From contig ONMV01000013.1 of the NCBI GenBank assembly GCA_900319005.1, positions 1 through 39,148 on the forward strand: a stretch of 39,148 nucleotides of DNA, read 5' to 3'. The stretch's first letter is position 1. Every line of letters begins with the position of its first letter. The DNA comes from an uncultured Bacteroidales bacterium. Lineage in GTDB: Bacteria > Bacteroidota > Bacteroidia > Bacteroidales > Paludibacteraceae. The translations under genes were made by a program, and so were the position numbers. A model generated the notes under the pieces. It was not told the origin of the DNA. It ran no database searches and saw only the letters and a program-made list of their open reading frames with translations. This document shows, piece by piece, positions 16,901-24,683 of the stretch.

Positions 16901-17462
16901 AAACAATACCGTGGATAACCCGGGTGACCGCCGTATCATCGGTAATACGCTGCCTAAGTATAACTATAATTTCCATATCAGCGCTGAATGGTACGGAGTG
17001 GACCTGAGTATCCATTTCCAAGGGGTGGGACGCCGTGACTGGTATCCGATGACGGAGGCTACTACCTTCTGGGGACCCTATTCGCGACCCTATCAGGGAT
17101 TTATGGCAAAGGATTTTATGACCAATGTGTGGAGTGAGGATAATCCCGATGCCTATTTCCCGCGCTATCGTGCGTACGAAGCGCTGGGCTCGGCGAACTC
17201 CCTTGGTCCTGCCAACACACGGTATATGCTCAATGTGGGATATCTTCGTATGAAAAATATCACCGTCGGTTATACCTTGCCGTGCTGGAAAAACGTATTC
17301 TCTGATTTCCGTATCTATTTCTCTGCGGAGAATCCGTGGTGCTGGAGTCCGTTGCAGAAGTATTGCCGCAGTATCGACCCGGAGCAGGCAGTGGTCAGCT
17401 CGCAGGCGATTACATATGGCTTCGCACGCACATTCACCTTTGGTTTAACCGCAACATTCTAA
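13965..17462 (+). CDS. SusC/RagA-family TonB-linked outer-membrane receptor with STN domain
   Basis: 1165 residues. Signal peptide (about 1-22), STN signalling domain (about 24-98, LEQALKQLFKGTGISYKM), carboxypeptidase-regulatory-like domain (about 107-178, ITGVVLDKKSNEPVIGASVV), TonB-box-like DEVVVVGYGAQKK (185-197), plug with the SusC signatures FNIRGLASIN, KPLVLVDGVE and ILKDASASAIYGSKAAAGVI (about 245-306), then a large beta-barrel ending in the aromatic RTFTFGLTATF. It imports a ligand with the downstream SusD partner, powered by TonB. The extra STN domain marks receptors that signal to FecR, and a sigma/FecR pair lies upstream in the same direction. The substrate cannot be read from the sequence. 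Confidence 0.96.
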   Translation: MRRKFVLALSLMLLSLLTVQAQVVTLKVTNQPIREVLPMVEQQCDYHFFYNNNLTGLDNLITLTLNQTPLEQALKQLFKGTGISYKMAENNVIVLSVEEKKSAVRHITGVVLDKKSNEPVIGASVVIKGTTQGTITDFDGNFSLEASTGQYLQVSYLGYETYELRVAAGSDIYRVMLAESTAQLDEVVVVGYGAQKKVNLTGAVSVVESKDIVGRPTPNMVTALQGADPALNITMSAGGPGASYNFNIRGLASINNSSTTKPLVLVDGVEMELSRVNTNDIESVSILKDASASAIYGSKAAAGVILVTTKSGKEGLAPQVTIDAKAGWKSPTTDHDFITQGFWSAYISDIFMLQHTKTAMTTYTEADYAELWMRLNDETENPERPWVVTQSDGSYKYYANFDWYDHYFKSIRPTQDYNISLKGGNDKINYFVSGRYYTEDGMIRIDNDKWHQFSTRAKVNINIKPWLHYGVNFSFFSSRYTYPGTESSREIFRVGSLHAMAYIPATNPDGSFVYLNPWIYSGQGTVGDGMSALLLNGKHKNLNLNREMVIQNSLTFDLYKNLTLNADYSFTWRMKEISNRSVKVPYSAKEGTTDLIENFRSVDSYHQQLARYQTHNYNVYLRWTPTWDKHHLTLTAGYNGEMYRYHSLEAERMDLMTEDLSSFNFAKGEVTELSESIKTVATNGFFARVNYDWAGRYLFEVSVRADASSRFAPGYRWAVTPGGSLGWRMSEEPFWESIHDWWDNAKIRFSAGQLANQMTGYYDYIQSVDADGMFTQAITLDGATVLSYATENDPNAGTLTWEKMTTYDVGLDLGFLGNRLSLTGDFYIRNTEGMLNTGTALPSVYGATDPKQNSANMSTRGWELAVTWRDKHNVLGKDFKYEIGGGVGNYRTFITKYNNPEKLLSTYYEGQELGELWGYEIDGLFQTQEEVDDYLTKVDPVNSMVYTDIVGVLDSKAPGLHPGDVRYVDLNGDGVITSGNNTVDNPGDRRIIGNTLPKYNYNFHISAEWYGVDLSIHFQGVGRRDWYPMTEATTFWGPYSRPYQGFMAKDFMTNVWSEDNPDAYFPRYRAYEALGSANSLGPANTRYMLNVGYLRMKNITVGYTLPCWKNVFSDFRIYFSAENPWCWSPLQKYCRSIDPEQAVVSSQAITYGFARTFTFGLTATF

Positions 17463-17468
17463 CGCCTT

Positions 17469-19271
17469 ATGAATATGACTATTTCAAAAATAACAGCCTT
17501 AGCGGTCATGACGCTCTGCTTCACCTCCTGCAACATGGATCTTGCGCCGGAGGACCAGCTCTCTACCGTTACCTATTTTACATCGGGAACAGCACTCAAA
17601 GAGTATAGCAATTATTTCTATCGCATGATGCCTGACCCGGAAACAATGTATGCAGAGGAAGGCGAGCATTTCGTGGCACCCGTCCCCAATGACGAGATGC
17701 GCGGCATACGCGATATCCATAGCGGTGAAGCCTATTGGAGTAAGGATGTATGGAAAACGCTTCGCAAGATTAATTATCTGCTGGCGAACGCCGACCAATG
17801 TTCGGATGCAGATGCCCGTACGCACTACGTAGGCGTGGCGCATTTCTTCCGCGCGTACTTCTATTTCAATATGCTGCAGCGTTTTGGCGCGGTGCCATGG
17901 TACGACCATGTAATCAATGCGGACGATAAAGAGTCCCTGAATCGTCCGCGTGACTCCAGAGACTTGGTAGTAAGAAATATCATTGCCGATTTGGATATGG
18001 CTGTTGATGAGCTGCCCGCCATGCGTTCTGCCTATGAAGTCAATAAGTGGACAGCCCTTGCGCTTAAGTCCCGTGTGTGCTTGTTTGAGGGTACGTTCCG
18101 CAAGTACCATGCCGGAACTACGTTCAACGGTGGCAGTTCGGTTTATAGCGAAGTGCTTCCTTGGGATGACCTGCTACAGCAATGTGCCGATGCTTCGCTC
18201 ACACTCATGCAAGAGGGAGGATACAGTCTCTATACGACCGGAGCGGAACCCTATCGGATGCTGTTTGCTACGCTCACTCCGCAAACGGAGGAAATTATTT
18301 GGGCACGGGCGTATAGCAAGGATTTGGATATCAAGCATAACGCACAGGCATGGTCCGTGGCGCGTGCCACCGGCTTCACCAAACGGTATGCCGACCTGTA
18401 CCTGATGAGCGACGGCACTCCCTTTACCTCCCAACAGGGCTTCGACACCATTACATACATCCATGTGTTTGAAAACCGGGATGCGCGTATGGCGCAGACC
18501 ATACATGCACCGGGATATATACAAATGGGAGCTGACAAATCGTACGCCGTCAATATGCAGATGACTTATACCGGCTACAAGTACATCAAGTACATCATGG
18601 AGTCAACCTATAATACTTGGGGTGGCAGCGTATGCACCATGCCGATTTTCCGGGTAGCAGAGGTATATCTCAATTATGCGGAGGCGAAAGCCGAACTTGG
18701 AACGCTTACGCAGTCTGATCTTGACAAATCCGTCAATCTGCTGCGTGATAGAGCCGGTGTGGCGCATTTGAGTATGAGCGATGCGAATGCCAATCCGGAT
18801 GCCGGCATGATCTCGGAGAACGGATACGGGTTCTCTTCGCCCGTGCTCCTCGCACACCCCAACAAAGGCGTGCTGCTGGAGATTCGACGTGAAAGACTCA
18901 TAGAGACACCGCTGGAAGGACTCCACTATTGGGATATCATGCGATGGAGAGAGGGACACTTGTTCACTCTGCCGAGGCTCGGTTTGTATTTCCCGGGCGA
19001 AGGCAAATATGACCTTACCGGCGACGGGAAAGCTAATATCCTGCTCTCTGCCACCAAGAAAAGCGGAGGACTCGGCGTGACCTGTCTGGTATTCGACCAG
19101 GATGTTTTCCTCTCCAACGGCACTTCCGGCAATATGGTCGCCTATAAAGACATGATTATGCAGTGGAATGAAGATAAAGACTACCTGTATCCTATCCCTA
19201 TCACCGACCGCACCATGACATCTGGAGCGCTCAGCCAGAACCCGGGATGGATAGATGGTTTGCAATACTAA
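17469..19271 (+). CDS. SusD/RagB-family outer-membrane lipoprotein
   Basis: 600 residues starting seven bases after SusC. The lipoprotein signal ends at CFTSC (Cys near residue 19). SusD features follow: an N-terminal helical part with AHFFRAYFYFNMLQRFGAVPW and ALKSRVCLFEGTF, and the C-terminal RagB part with FRVAEVYLNYAEAKAELG, LLEIRRERLIE and YWDIMRWREG, ending LSQNPGWIDG. It caps SusC at the cell surface and binds the incoming ligand. The fixed order and short gap show a SusCD pair. Confidence 0.96.
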   Translation: MNMTISKITALAVMTLCFTSCNMDLAPEDQLSTVTYFTSGTALKEYSNYFYRMMPDPETMYAEEGEHFVAPVPNDEMRGIRDIHSGEAYWSKDVWKTLRKINYLLANADQCSDADARTHYVGVAHFFRAYFYFNMLQRFGAVPWYDHVINADDKESLNRPRDSRDLVVRNIIADLDMAVDELPAMRSAYEVNKWTALALKSRVCLFEGTFRKYHAGTTFNGGSSVYSEVLPWDDLLQQCADASLTLMQEGGYSLYTTGAEPYRMLFATLTPQTEEIIWARAYSKDLDIKHNAQAWSVARATGFTKRYADLYLMSDGTPFTSQQGFDTITYIHVFENRDARMAQTIHAPGYIQMGADKSYAVNMQMTYTGYKYIKYIMESTYNTWGGSVCTMPIFRVAEVYLNYAEAKAELGTLTQSDLDKSVNLLRDRAGVAHLSMSDANANPDAGMISENGYGFSSPVLLAHPNKGVLLEIRRERLIETPLEGLHYWDIMRWREGHLFTLPRLGLYFPGEGKYDLTGDGKANILLSATKKSGGLGVTCLVFDQDVFLSNGTSGNMVAYKDMIMQWNEDKDYLYPIPITDRTMTSGALSQNPGWIDGLQY

Positions 19272-19304
19272 TATTATTATAATTAACCCCTAAAATTATT
19301 TATT

Positions 19305-20936
19305 ATGAAAAAAACTTTCTTTCTTGTGTTAAGTGTAATGCTCAGCACATGCCTTTTCGCTCAAGAAGAGGTAACACGTTATTTCTTCGCTCCGGTAGGT
19401 CTGGGTGATGAAGACGGTACATCATGGGAAAACGCTGCCGGTGCCGACTTGCTCGGCTCTACCTTGGCAGATGCTGAACCGGGTACCGAGTTCTATCTGA
19501 TGGAAGGCTCCTATGCGCCGGACATCAACACCAATAAGTGGGTCATCCCGCAAGGGGTGGTTCTTAAGGGCGGTTATCCCGCTACAATGACCGGTACAAA
19601 AATCGCCTACAACTACTTGCTGGGCGGACAGTCTGTATTCTCTGCCGACTTGGATGGAGACGGCAAGGGAGATAATACCGACTATGCATTCGTTTACATC
19701 GGCGATGGTACCGCTGATGTTAAAAGCGAAGCGTATTATTCCGACTGGCAGAAAACAGAAATCTGGGGTATTACCTTCCGAGATGGTCTGCGCTTGAATA
19801 GCAAGTATTGGGGCAATATGGTATTCGTACAGGCTGCGCAGGTGGACTTCCATTTCTGCCGTTTCCTCAATAATGACTCGCAGACAGACGATGACGCCAA
19901 CGGTTCGAATGGAGCTATAGAGATTTGGGGTAGTGCCGTACGCTGCTTCGATTGTATCTTCCGCGATAATATTACTGCCAAGGGCTCTGGTGCTGCCTTC
20001 CAGGTTCGTCCGCGTCAGTCCAACTCTTCTTCTACTGACCCGCTGGATGCTTCGATTGCTTACTTCGAGCGTTGCGAGTTCCGCAATAACATAGCTTATG
20101 GTACCGTGCTAAGTGTTCCGGGGGCAGAGAAATGGGGTACCTATGGCGGCAACTGCTCCGTTTCGGATAATGGCGGTTCCGTGTATCTCGTAAACTGCCT
20201 CGTTGCCGATAGTAAATGCTGGTATCGTGGCGTAGGTATCCGCGTAGGTAGTAATGCATCTGCATACTTTATCAACAATACCTTCTACAATAACCCTTGC
20301 CGTCAGCGCAGCAGCCGTGGCTCAAATAACGGTTCTGCCGTTTCTGCAGGCACAAATTCGAAAAACTACTTTGCCGGTAATATCATGGTGGAGTATGCGG
20401 CAAATGATGACTTTACCTCTTCTGATGCAGTGGTTTTCATTCAGGCTGCCAGCACTGCTGCATATAGTGCGGGTTACAATGTAATCGGTACGGTGATGAA
20501 TAATAGTACTGTCGAGAACAGCGGTTTCATTGCCTCTGACAATATCCCGACCTCGCTGGAAACGGTGAATACGATTGAGAGCATCTTTGGCACCAATGCT
20601 ATTGCCAACCAAGGTGGCGTATGTGATGTTGTCGCTCCGCTGGCTGATGTAGCCCCGATTGATATGGCGGCTCTCAAAACCGCTATTGCGGCATGGCCTG
20701 TTGACGACATGGCGAAAGTGATGGATCTGGATAAAGACCAACGTGGTTATACCCGTGCTGCCACCACCGTCGCCGGTTCCTATGATCCGAATGGCGTGGA
20801 GCCTGTCTGGGTTGACACGGCGGAAGGCGTGGAGAATATAGGTAGTGCTGTAAAATGCACAAAAACCATCCGCGATGGTCAGGTGGTTATTCTTCGTGGC
20901 AGCAAGACCTATAATACGCTTGGTCAGGAATTGTAA
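19305..20936 (+). CDS. Secreted beta-helix surface protein with shared C-terminal tail
   Basis: 543 residues. Signal peptide (about 1-20, MKKTFFLVLSVMLSTCLFAQ), then a polymorphic-repeat-like beta-helix: an opening EDGTSWENAAGADLLGSTL segment and LMEGSYAPD turn, rungs FDCIFRDN, FERCEFRNN, LVNCLVAD and YFINNTFYNNP, and near the end DLDKDQRGYTRAATTVAGSYDP, typical of Bacteroidota surface beta-helix proteins. The last residues, IRDGQVVILRGSKTYNTLG, match the tails at 11635 and 13507. It follows SusD by 33 bases, so it is probably a surface glycan-binding or adhesive component of the locus. No catalytic motif seen. Confidence 0.85.
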   Translation: MKKTFFLVLSVMLSTCLFAQEEVTRYFFAPVGLGDEDGTSWENAAGADLLGSTLADAEPGTEFYLMEGSYAPDINTNKWVIPQGVVLKGGYPATMTGTKIAYNYLLGGQSVFSADLDGDGKGDNTDYAFVYIGDGTADVKSEAYYSDWQKTEIWGITFRDGLRLNSKYWGNMVFVQAAQVDFHFCRFLNNDSQTDDDANGSNGAIEIWGSAVRCFDCIFRDNITAKGSGAAFQVRPRQSNSSSTDPLDASIAYFERCEFRNNIAYGTVLSVPGAEKWGTYGGNCSVSDNGGSVYLVNCLVADSKCWYRGVGIRVGSNASAYFINNTFYNNPCRQRSSRGSNNGSAVSAGTNSKNYFAGNIMVEYAANDDFTSSDAVVFIQAASTAAYSAGYNVIGTVMNNSTVENSGFIASDNIPTSLETVNTIESIFGTNAIANQGGVCDVVAPLADVAPIDMAALKTAIAAWPVDDMAKVMDLDKDQRGYTRAATTVAGSYDPNGVEPVWVDTAEGVENIGSAVKCTKTIRDGQVVILRGSKTYNTLGQEL

Positions 20937-20938
20937 TC

Positions 20939-21547
20939 ATGACGTTCGTATTTGATATGGGCGGTGTCCTCTCGGATATAGATGTGCCGGGCTTCATGGA
21001 GCGTTTCCGGCAACTGATGCCCGAGAAGGAGCAATGCAGTTTGGACCCCGAGGTGCTACTGGCTGGAGGAGGGGACTCGTTTTTGCATGACTATGAGCTG
21101 GGATTGATTACTACCGGTGAAGCACTGAACCATTTTCATGCATTGTGCCGCTCAGATATAACATACGAACAGATCAGACAAGTCTGGTTATCCGAATTGG
21201 CGCCCGTGCAGGAGGGTAAAAAAGCCCTCCTGCGGCGCTTGCGCCAAGATGGACATACGGTTTGTCTGTTATCCAACACCAATGAGATGCATTGGCAGTA
21301 TATCGAGCCGATGTTCTGTTATGACGGATATACGCTCGATGACCATTTTGACCATGTGTTCCTTTCTTTCCGCCTTCATCTTTATAAACCGGAAAAACCG
21401 ATTTACGACGAGGTATGCAAAGCCGTACCCTATGATGAACCCGTAATCTATATTGATGATGCGGAGCGAAACAGGAAAGCCGGAGAACAGAAAGGATGGA
21501 AAACATTTGAAAATATAGATGCCTTGTCAAAGGCGTTTGACTTATAA
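20939..21547 (+). CDS. HAD-superfamily sugar-phosphate phosphatase, YihX-like
   Basis: 202 residues. Motif I is VFDMGGVLSDID with nucleophile Asp6; the second Asp of the usual DxD is Gly, as in the YihX/epoxide-hydrolase-like HAD group. Motif II is LLSNTNEMHW, motif III the Lys of YKPEKPIY, and motif IV YIDDAERN. Members such as E. coli YihX remove phosphate from glucose 1-phosphate. Here the gene begins two bases after the stop of the beta-helix gene, so it is translationally close. A cytoplasmic sugar-phosphate phosphatase fits a carbohydrate locus, but the substrate is inferred from family only. Confidence 0.85.
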   Translation: MTFVFDMGGVLSDIDVPGFMERFRQLMPEKEQCSLDPEVLLAGGGDSFLHDYELGLITTGEALNHFHALCRSDITYEQIRQVWLSELAPVQEGKKALLRRLRQDGHTVCLLSNTNEMHWQYIEPMFCYDGYTLDDHFDHVFLSFRLHLYKPEKPIYDEVCKAVPYDEPVIYIDDAERNRKAGEQKGWKTFENIDALSKAFDL

Positions 21548-21559
21548 GTAATATTGAAT

Positions 21560-23926
21560 ATGAATGCGTTGAGAAGATTTTTATGCCTGCTACCCGTGGT
21601 GGCTATGCTTTCGGGGCATGCCGAAGAAGTAGGAGTGCATCGGTTTGCAAACTATAATGTGCGCTATGTCAATGCCTCCAATGGAGACACCGGCGAGCAA
21701 TTATGGGCGAACCGACGCGAATATGTGGTGAGAAACATCACCGAATATGACTTTGATATAGTAGGCATGGAGGAGGTAACCGGAAATAACAAGGATGCGG
21801 TTACCCAAAAATCGCAACTCCAAGATCTCCGCGAAATGCTTACGGGTTATGCCGACTACTCCGTTGAAAGAGAAGGGAAGAATTATTCCTATAATTCTAT
21901 TTTCTATAAATCCGACAAATATACGGTGCTCAACCAAGGATTTTTCTACCTCAATGAGCATCCGGAAAAACCGGGTAAAGGGTGGGGCGAAGATATCCCA
22001 CGCACGTGCATATGGCTACATCTGTCAGATAATGCCTCCGGACAAGACTTTTACTTCGTATCGACACATGTCAACTATGGAGCTACTGAGTGTGGTGTGG
22101 AGTCCGGCAAACTGATTGGCAAACGCATCCGTGAATTGGTAGGGCAGAAACCTATGGTTATGGTGGGGGATTTTAATATGTCCCGTTCCGCTCACGAAGA
22201 GGCATATCGCGGTTATGCATCTCATTTCTATGACCTCGCTCTCACCGCACCCGTTAACCAATGTCTTCCTGCTGATGGCCCACAGATAACGGCTACTACA
22301 ACCGGATGGACACCTGCTGTCAAGCAGAAAACAGGGCAAGAGTACGACTACATCTTCTATGACCATATGGAGCCGCTCTCGCGCCATATCATCACCGAGT
22401 ATTATCCCGAATCCGGACGAACCGTCAATCCTTCCGACCACTATCCTGTCTTAGGACGATTCCGTCTTCTCACCGAGCAGCATCCTACGGTATTTCACGC
22501 TACCGATGAAGCCTCTCTCTCTTTGGCTCTTGAAAACGCGACGATGGAAGATACCATTCTCATTTCAGAGGGTACATATACGCTAACACAACCCATTGTA
22601 CCCGACTGTTCCGTCGTTTTGAGCGGAGGGTGGGATCCCTCCTTTACTACCCGGATTGGAACCTCCCATCTGCAAGCCGACGGTCTAACCGAATCCATCA
22701 TCTCCATTCCGCATTATTTCAATCTTATACTGGACCATATGGAGTTATCCGGTGCGGCTTCTTCTACTATCGATGGAGGTGCTGCTATCTATTCTTATGG
22801 ACCGGAAATACAATTGACGGATTGTTATATACATGATAACACTGCTACGAACAATGGTGGCGCTATTGTGCATAAAGGGGAGAATCTGCGATTGTTCAGT
22901 TGTATCTTTGAGCGTAACAGTGCTGCCAATGGTGGTGCTGTTTGGTTTCAAGAACGTGAAAAAGTGCTGATTAGCGATTGCCGGTTTAGTGCGAATCAGG
23001 CAACATCCGCCGGAGGTGCTGTCGAGATGATGGGATGCACCACACTGGATGTACAACGTTGCGCATTCAATGCGAATACCGCAGTTACGCGGGGAGCACT
23101 CGATCTGTCTCCTATCACCGCACCTAAAGCCGCACATGTCCTTAACTGTGTCTTTCTCAACAATACCCTTTCTGCCAAGAAAGGTTTGGCTACAGCCACC
23201 AAACGATATGGCGGTGCTGCCCTTTGGGCGGATATGACCGCCAACACCATCCCCCTCAATATAGGACTCTGTAGCTTTATGGGAAATCATACCACCTTCG
23301 CCGGTGCAGCGGAGAACTTTGGCGGTGGCGCACTTGCGGTCTTCAAAGGCAAACTCTGTCTCATGGACAACCTCATTCTCGCCAACGACCAGAAGATAGG
23401 GGATGACGCTCCTATTTGGGCGGATCTTTATACCATATCCTCCGATGTTAACCTCTGGAGAGACACCTACAACCTCTATTCATCCTCTACCGAGATAAAC
23501 GGCTGGGAGAACACCATCGTCGATGCCTTCGGCGGTACACTCACAGGTGGACAATATACGCCGCATATCAAAACCAATGGAGCATACCCTATCTATCAGA
23601 AGATACTCGGTACATACTCCATCGCCTGTCTGCCTGCCAACCAGCGTATGTGCGAGTCCGCCTTCTCTTATGACCTTAACGGCGACGGCTACATCAGCGG
23701 CTCCGTCACACGCGATATGGTCAACCGGAATCGCAACCTCCAGTCCTGCGTCGGTGCCGTCGAGTTTACCGGCAACGACCAACCGGCAGGAATGGAGGAT
23801 GTGCAGATGGACTCATCTGTATGTAATGGCGCAGTTTATTCCGTTACAGGGCAATATATGGGCACCGACATCAATGCTCTTCCGCAAGGAATATATATCG
23901 TCAATGGCCATAAAATAATCAGATAA
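21560..23926 (+). CDS. Secreted endonuclease/exonuclease/phosphatase domain fused to a beta-helix, with sorting tail
   Basis: 788 residues from the ATG at 21560 (a TTG two codons earlier is weaker). After a signal peptide (about 1-22) comes a complete EEP fold: NYNVRYVN (Asn33), GMEEV (Glu72), THVNYGA, GDFNMS (near 203), DYIFYD and PSDHYPV (near 290). These are the metal and catalytic positions of the DNase I/exonuclease III/sphingomyelinase clan, so activity is plausible. From about residue 305 it becomes a beta-helix with DCYIHDNTA, FSCIFERNSA and GGAVWFQ rungs. The end (YSVTGQYMG, ALPQGIYIVNGHKIIR) looks like a type IX secretion sorting domain. A surface nuclease or phosphodiesterase is likely; the target (DNA, lipid or sugar phosphate) cannot be told. 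Confidence 0.85.
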   Translation: MNALRRFLCLLPVVAMLSGHAEEVGVHRFANYNVRYVNASNGDTGEQLWANRREYVVRNITEYDFDIVGMEEVTGNNKDAVTQKSQLQDLREMLTGYADYSVEREGKNYSYNSIFYKSDKYTVLNQGFFYLNEHPEKPGKGWGEDIPRTCIWLHLSDNASGQDFYFVSTHVNYGATECGVESGKLIGKRIRELVGQKPMVMVGDFNMSRSAHEEAYRGYASHFYDLALTAPVNQCLPADGPQITATTTGWTPAVKQKTGQEYDYIFYDHMEPLSRHIITEYYPESGRTVNPSDHYPVLGRFRLLTEQHPTVFHATDEASLSLALENATMEDTILISEGTYTLTQPIVPDCSVVLSGGWDPSFTTRIGTSHLQADGLTESIISIPHYFNLILDHMELSGAASSTIDGGAAIYSYGPEIQLTDCYIHDNTATNNGGAIVHKGENLRLFSCIFERNSAANGGAVWFQEREKVLISDCRFSANQATSAGGAVEMMGCTTLDVQRCAFNANTAVTRGALDLSPITAPKAAHVLNCVFLNNTLSAKKGLATATKRYGGAALWADMTANTIPLNIGLCSFMGNHTTFAGAAENFGGGALAVFKGKLCLMDNLILANDQKIGDDAPIWADLYTISSDVNLWRDTYNLYSSSTEINGWENTIVDAFGGTLTGGQYTPHIKTNGAYPIYQKILGTYSIACLPANQRMCESAFSYDLNGDGYISGSVTRDMVNRNRNLQSCVGAVEFTGNDQPAGMEDVQMDSSVCNGAVYSVTGQYMGTDINALPQGIYIVNGHKIIR

Positions 23927-24315
23927 TGAAAAAAATCTTATTCGCTCTATTGCAATTAATTTTGTTAACTTCATGTTCGGTAAATGATACCAATTATACT
24001 ACAGGGCATGCGGTTGGCATTATAGGATGCTATGACGTAAATAAAGAATACCAACTCGGAGTATTCATCGTTACTAATAATAAAGACTCTTTACTATCTT
24101 TTAATGAGGCTGAATGTTTTTACGACTACATAGAGAATAACATGACAGGAGGTCCTTATGTTCGTATATCCAATATATCAAGGACTTTTCAATATACATA
24201 TCTTGAACCCAACGATACTATCCAATGGATTACCCCATTAAGCAACACAATGGAATTGGCATTGAGTAATGTATATAAGTTTAAACAAGTTAAAATAACT
24301 CAAATGTTGAAATGA
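23926..24315 (+). CDS. Small lipoprotein, unknown function, AT-rich
   Basis: 129 residues with a lipoprotein signal (MKKILFALLQLILLTSC, Cys17). The body has no motif I recognise: a polar stretch NDTNYTTGHAVGIIGCYD followed by short strands and an Ile/Asn-rich region. Its start overlaps the previous stop (TAATG), and its end overlaps the next gene by four bases, so it belongs to a tight cluster. Base composition is visibly richer in A and T, with ATA and TTA codons, than its neighbours on both sides, which hints at a different origin. Confidence 0.75.
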   Translation: MKKILFALLQLILLTSCSVNDTNYTTGHAVGIIGCYDVNKEYQLGVFIVTNNKDSLLSFNEAECFYDYIENNMTGGPYVRISNISRTFQYTYLEPNDTIQWITPLSNTMELALSNVYKFKQVKITQMLK

Positions 24316-24683
24316 AATCAGTAAATAACATATTTATTCTTCTTGCTATGTTGATTTTGTGGAGTTGTTCTGCGAGAATCAATATTAATGAATCACTTAT
24401 TGGAGAATGGCAACGACTTGATTGCAGTACAATGCCAAACACAATCATTACATACAATGAAATAATACTCCAAGAAGGATGTACTTGTACATATCATGTC
24501 ACTGATAATGGTCGTATGGATATTATCCGTAACTGGGTCTCAAAAGGCGAGCCCGATTATGAAACAACATGTCAGTTTTGGTTTAACCATGATACCCTGA
24601 CGATTACTGACATGCAAGTGGGTTTGGCAGAAATCTACCCGCCATTTTATTACCCGATTACCTTAAAAAAAGTAGGGCAATGA
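24312..24683 (+). CDS. Small lipocalin-like lipoprotein, AT-rich
   Basis: 123 residues. A lipoprotein signal (MKSVNNIFILLAMLILWSC, Cys19) precedes LIGEWQRLDC, then alternating strands with a cysteine-containing EGCTCTYHV and a closing FWFNHDTLTITD. The GEW start and strand pattern resemble lipocalin-like domains of Bacteroidota; this is a weak call. It overlaps the upstream lipoprotein gene and the downstream GH65 gene (ATGA-type), so the three are translationally coupled. Like the gene before it, its composition is AT-rich compared with the surrounding operon. Confidence 0.7.
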   Translation: MKSVNNIFILLAMLILWSCSARININESLIGEWQRLDCSTMPNTIITYNEIILQEGCTCTYHVTDNGRMDIIRNWVSKGEPDYETTCQFWFNHDTLTITDMQVGLAEIYPPFYYPITLKKVGQ

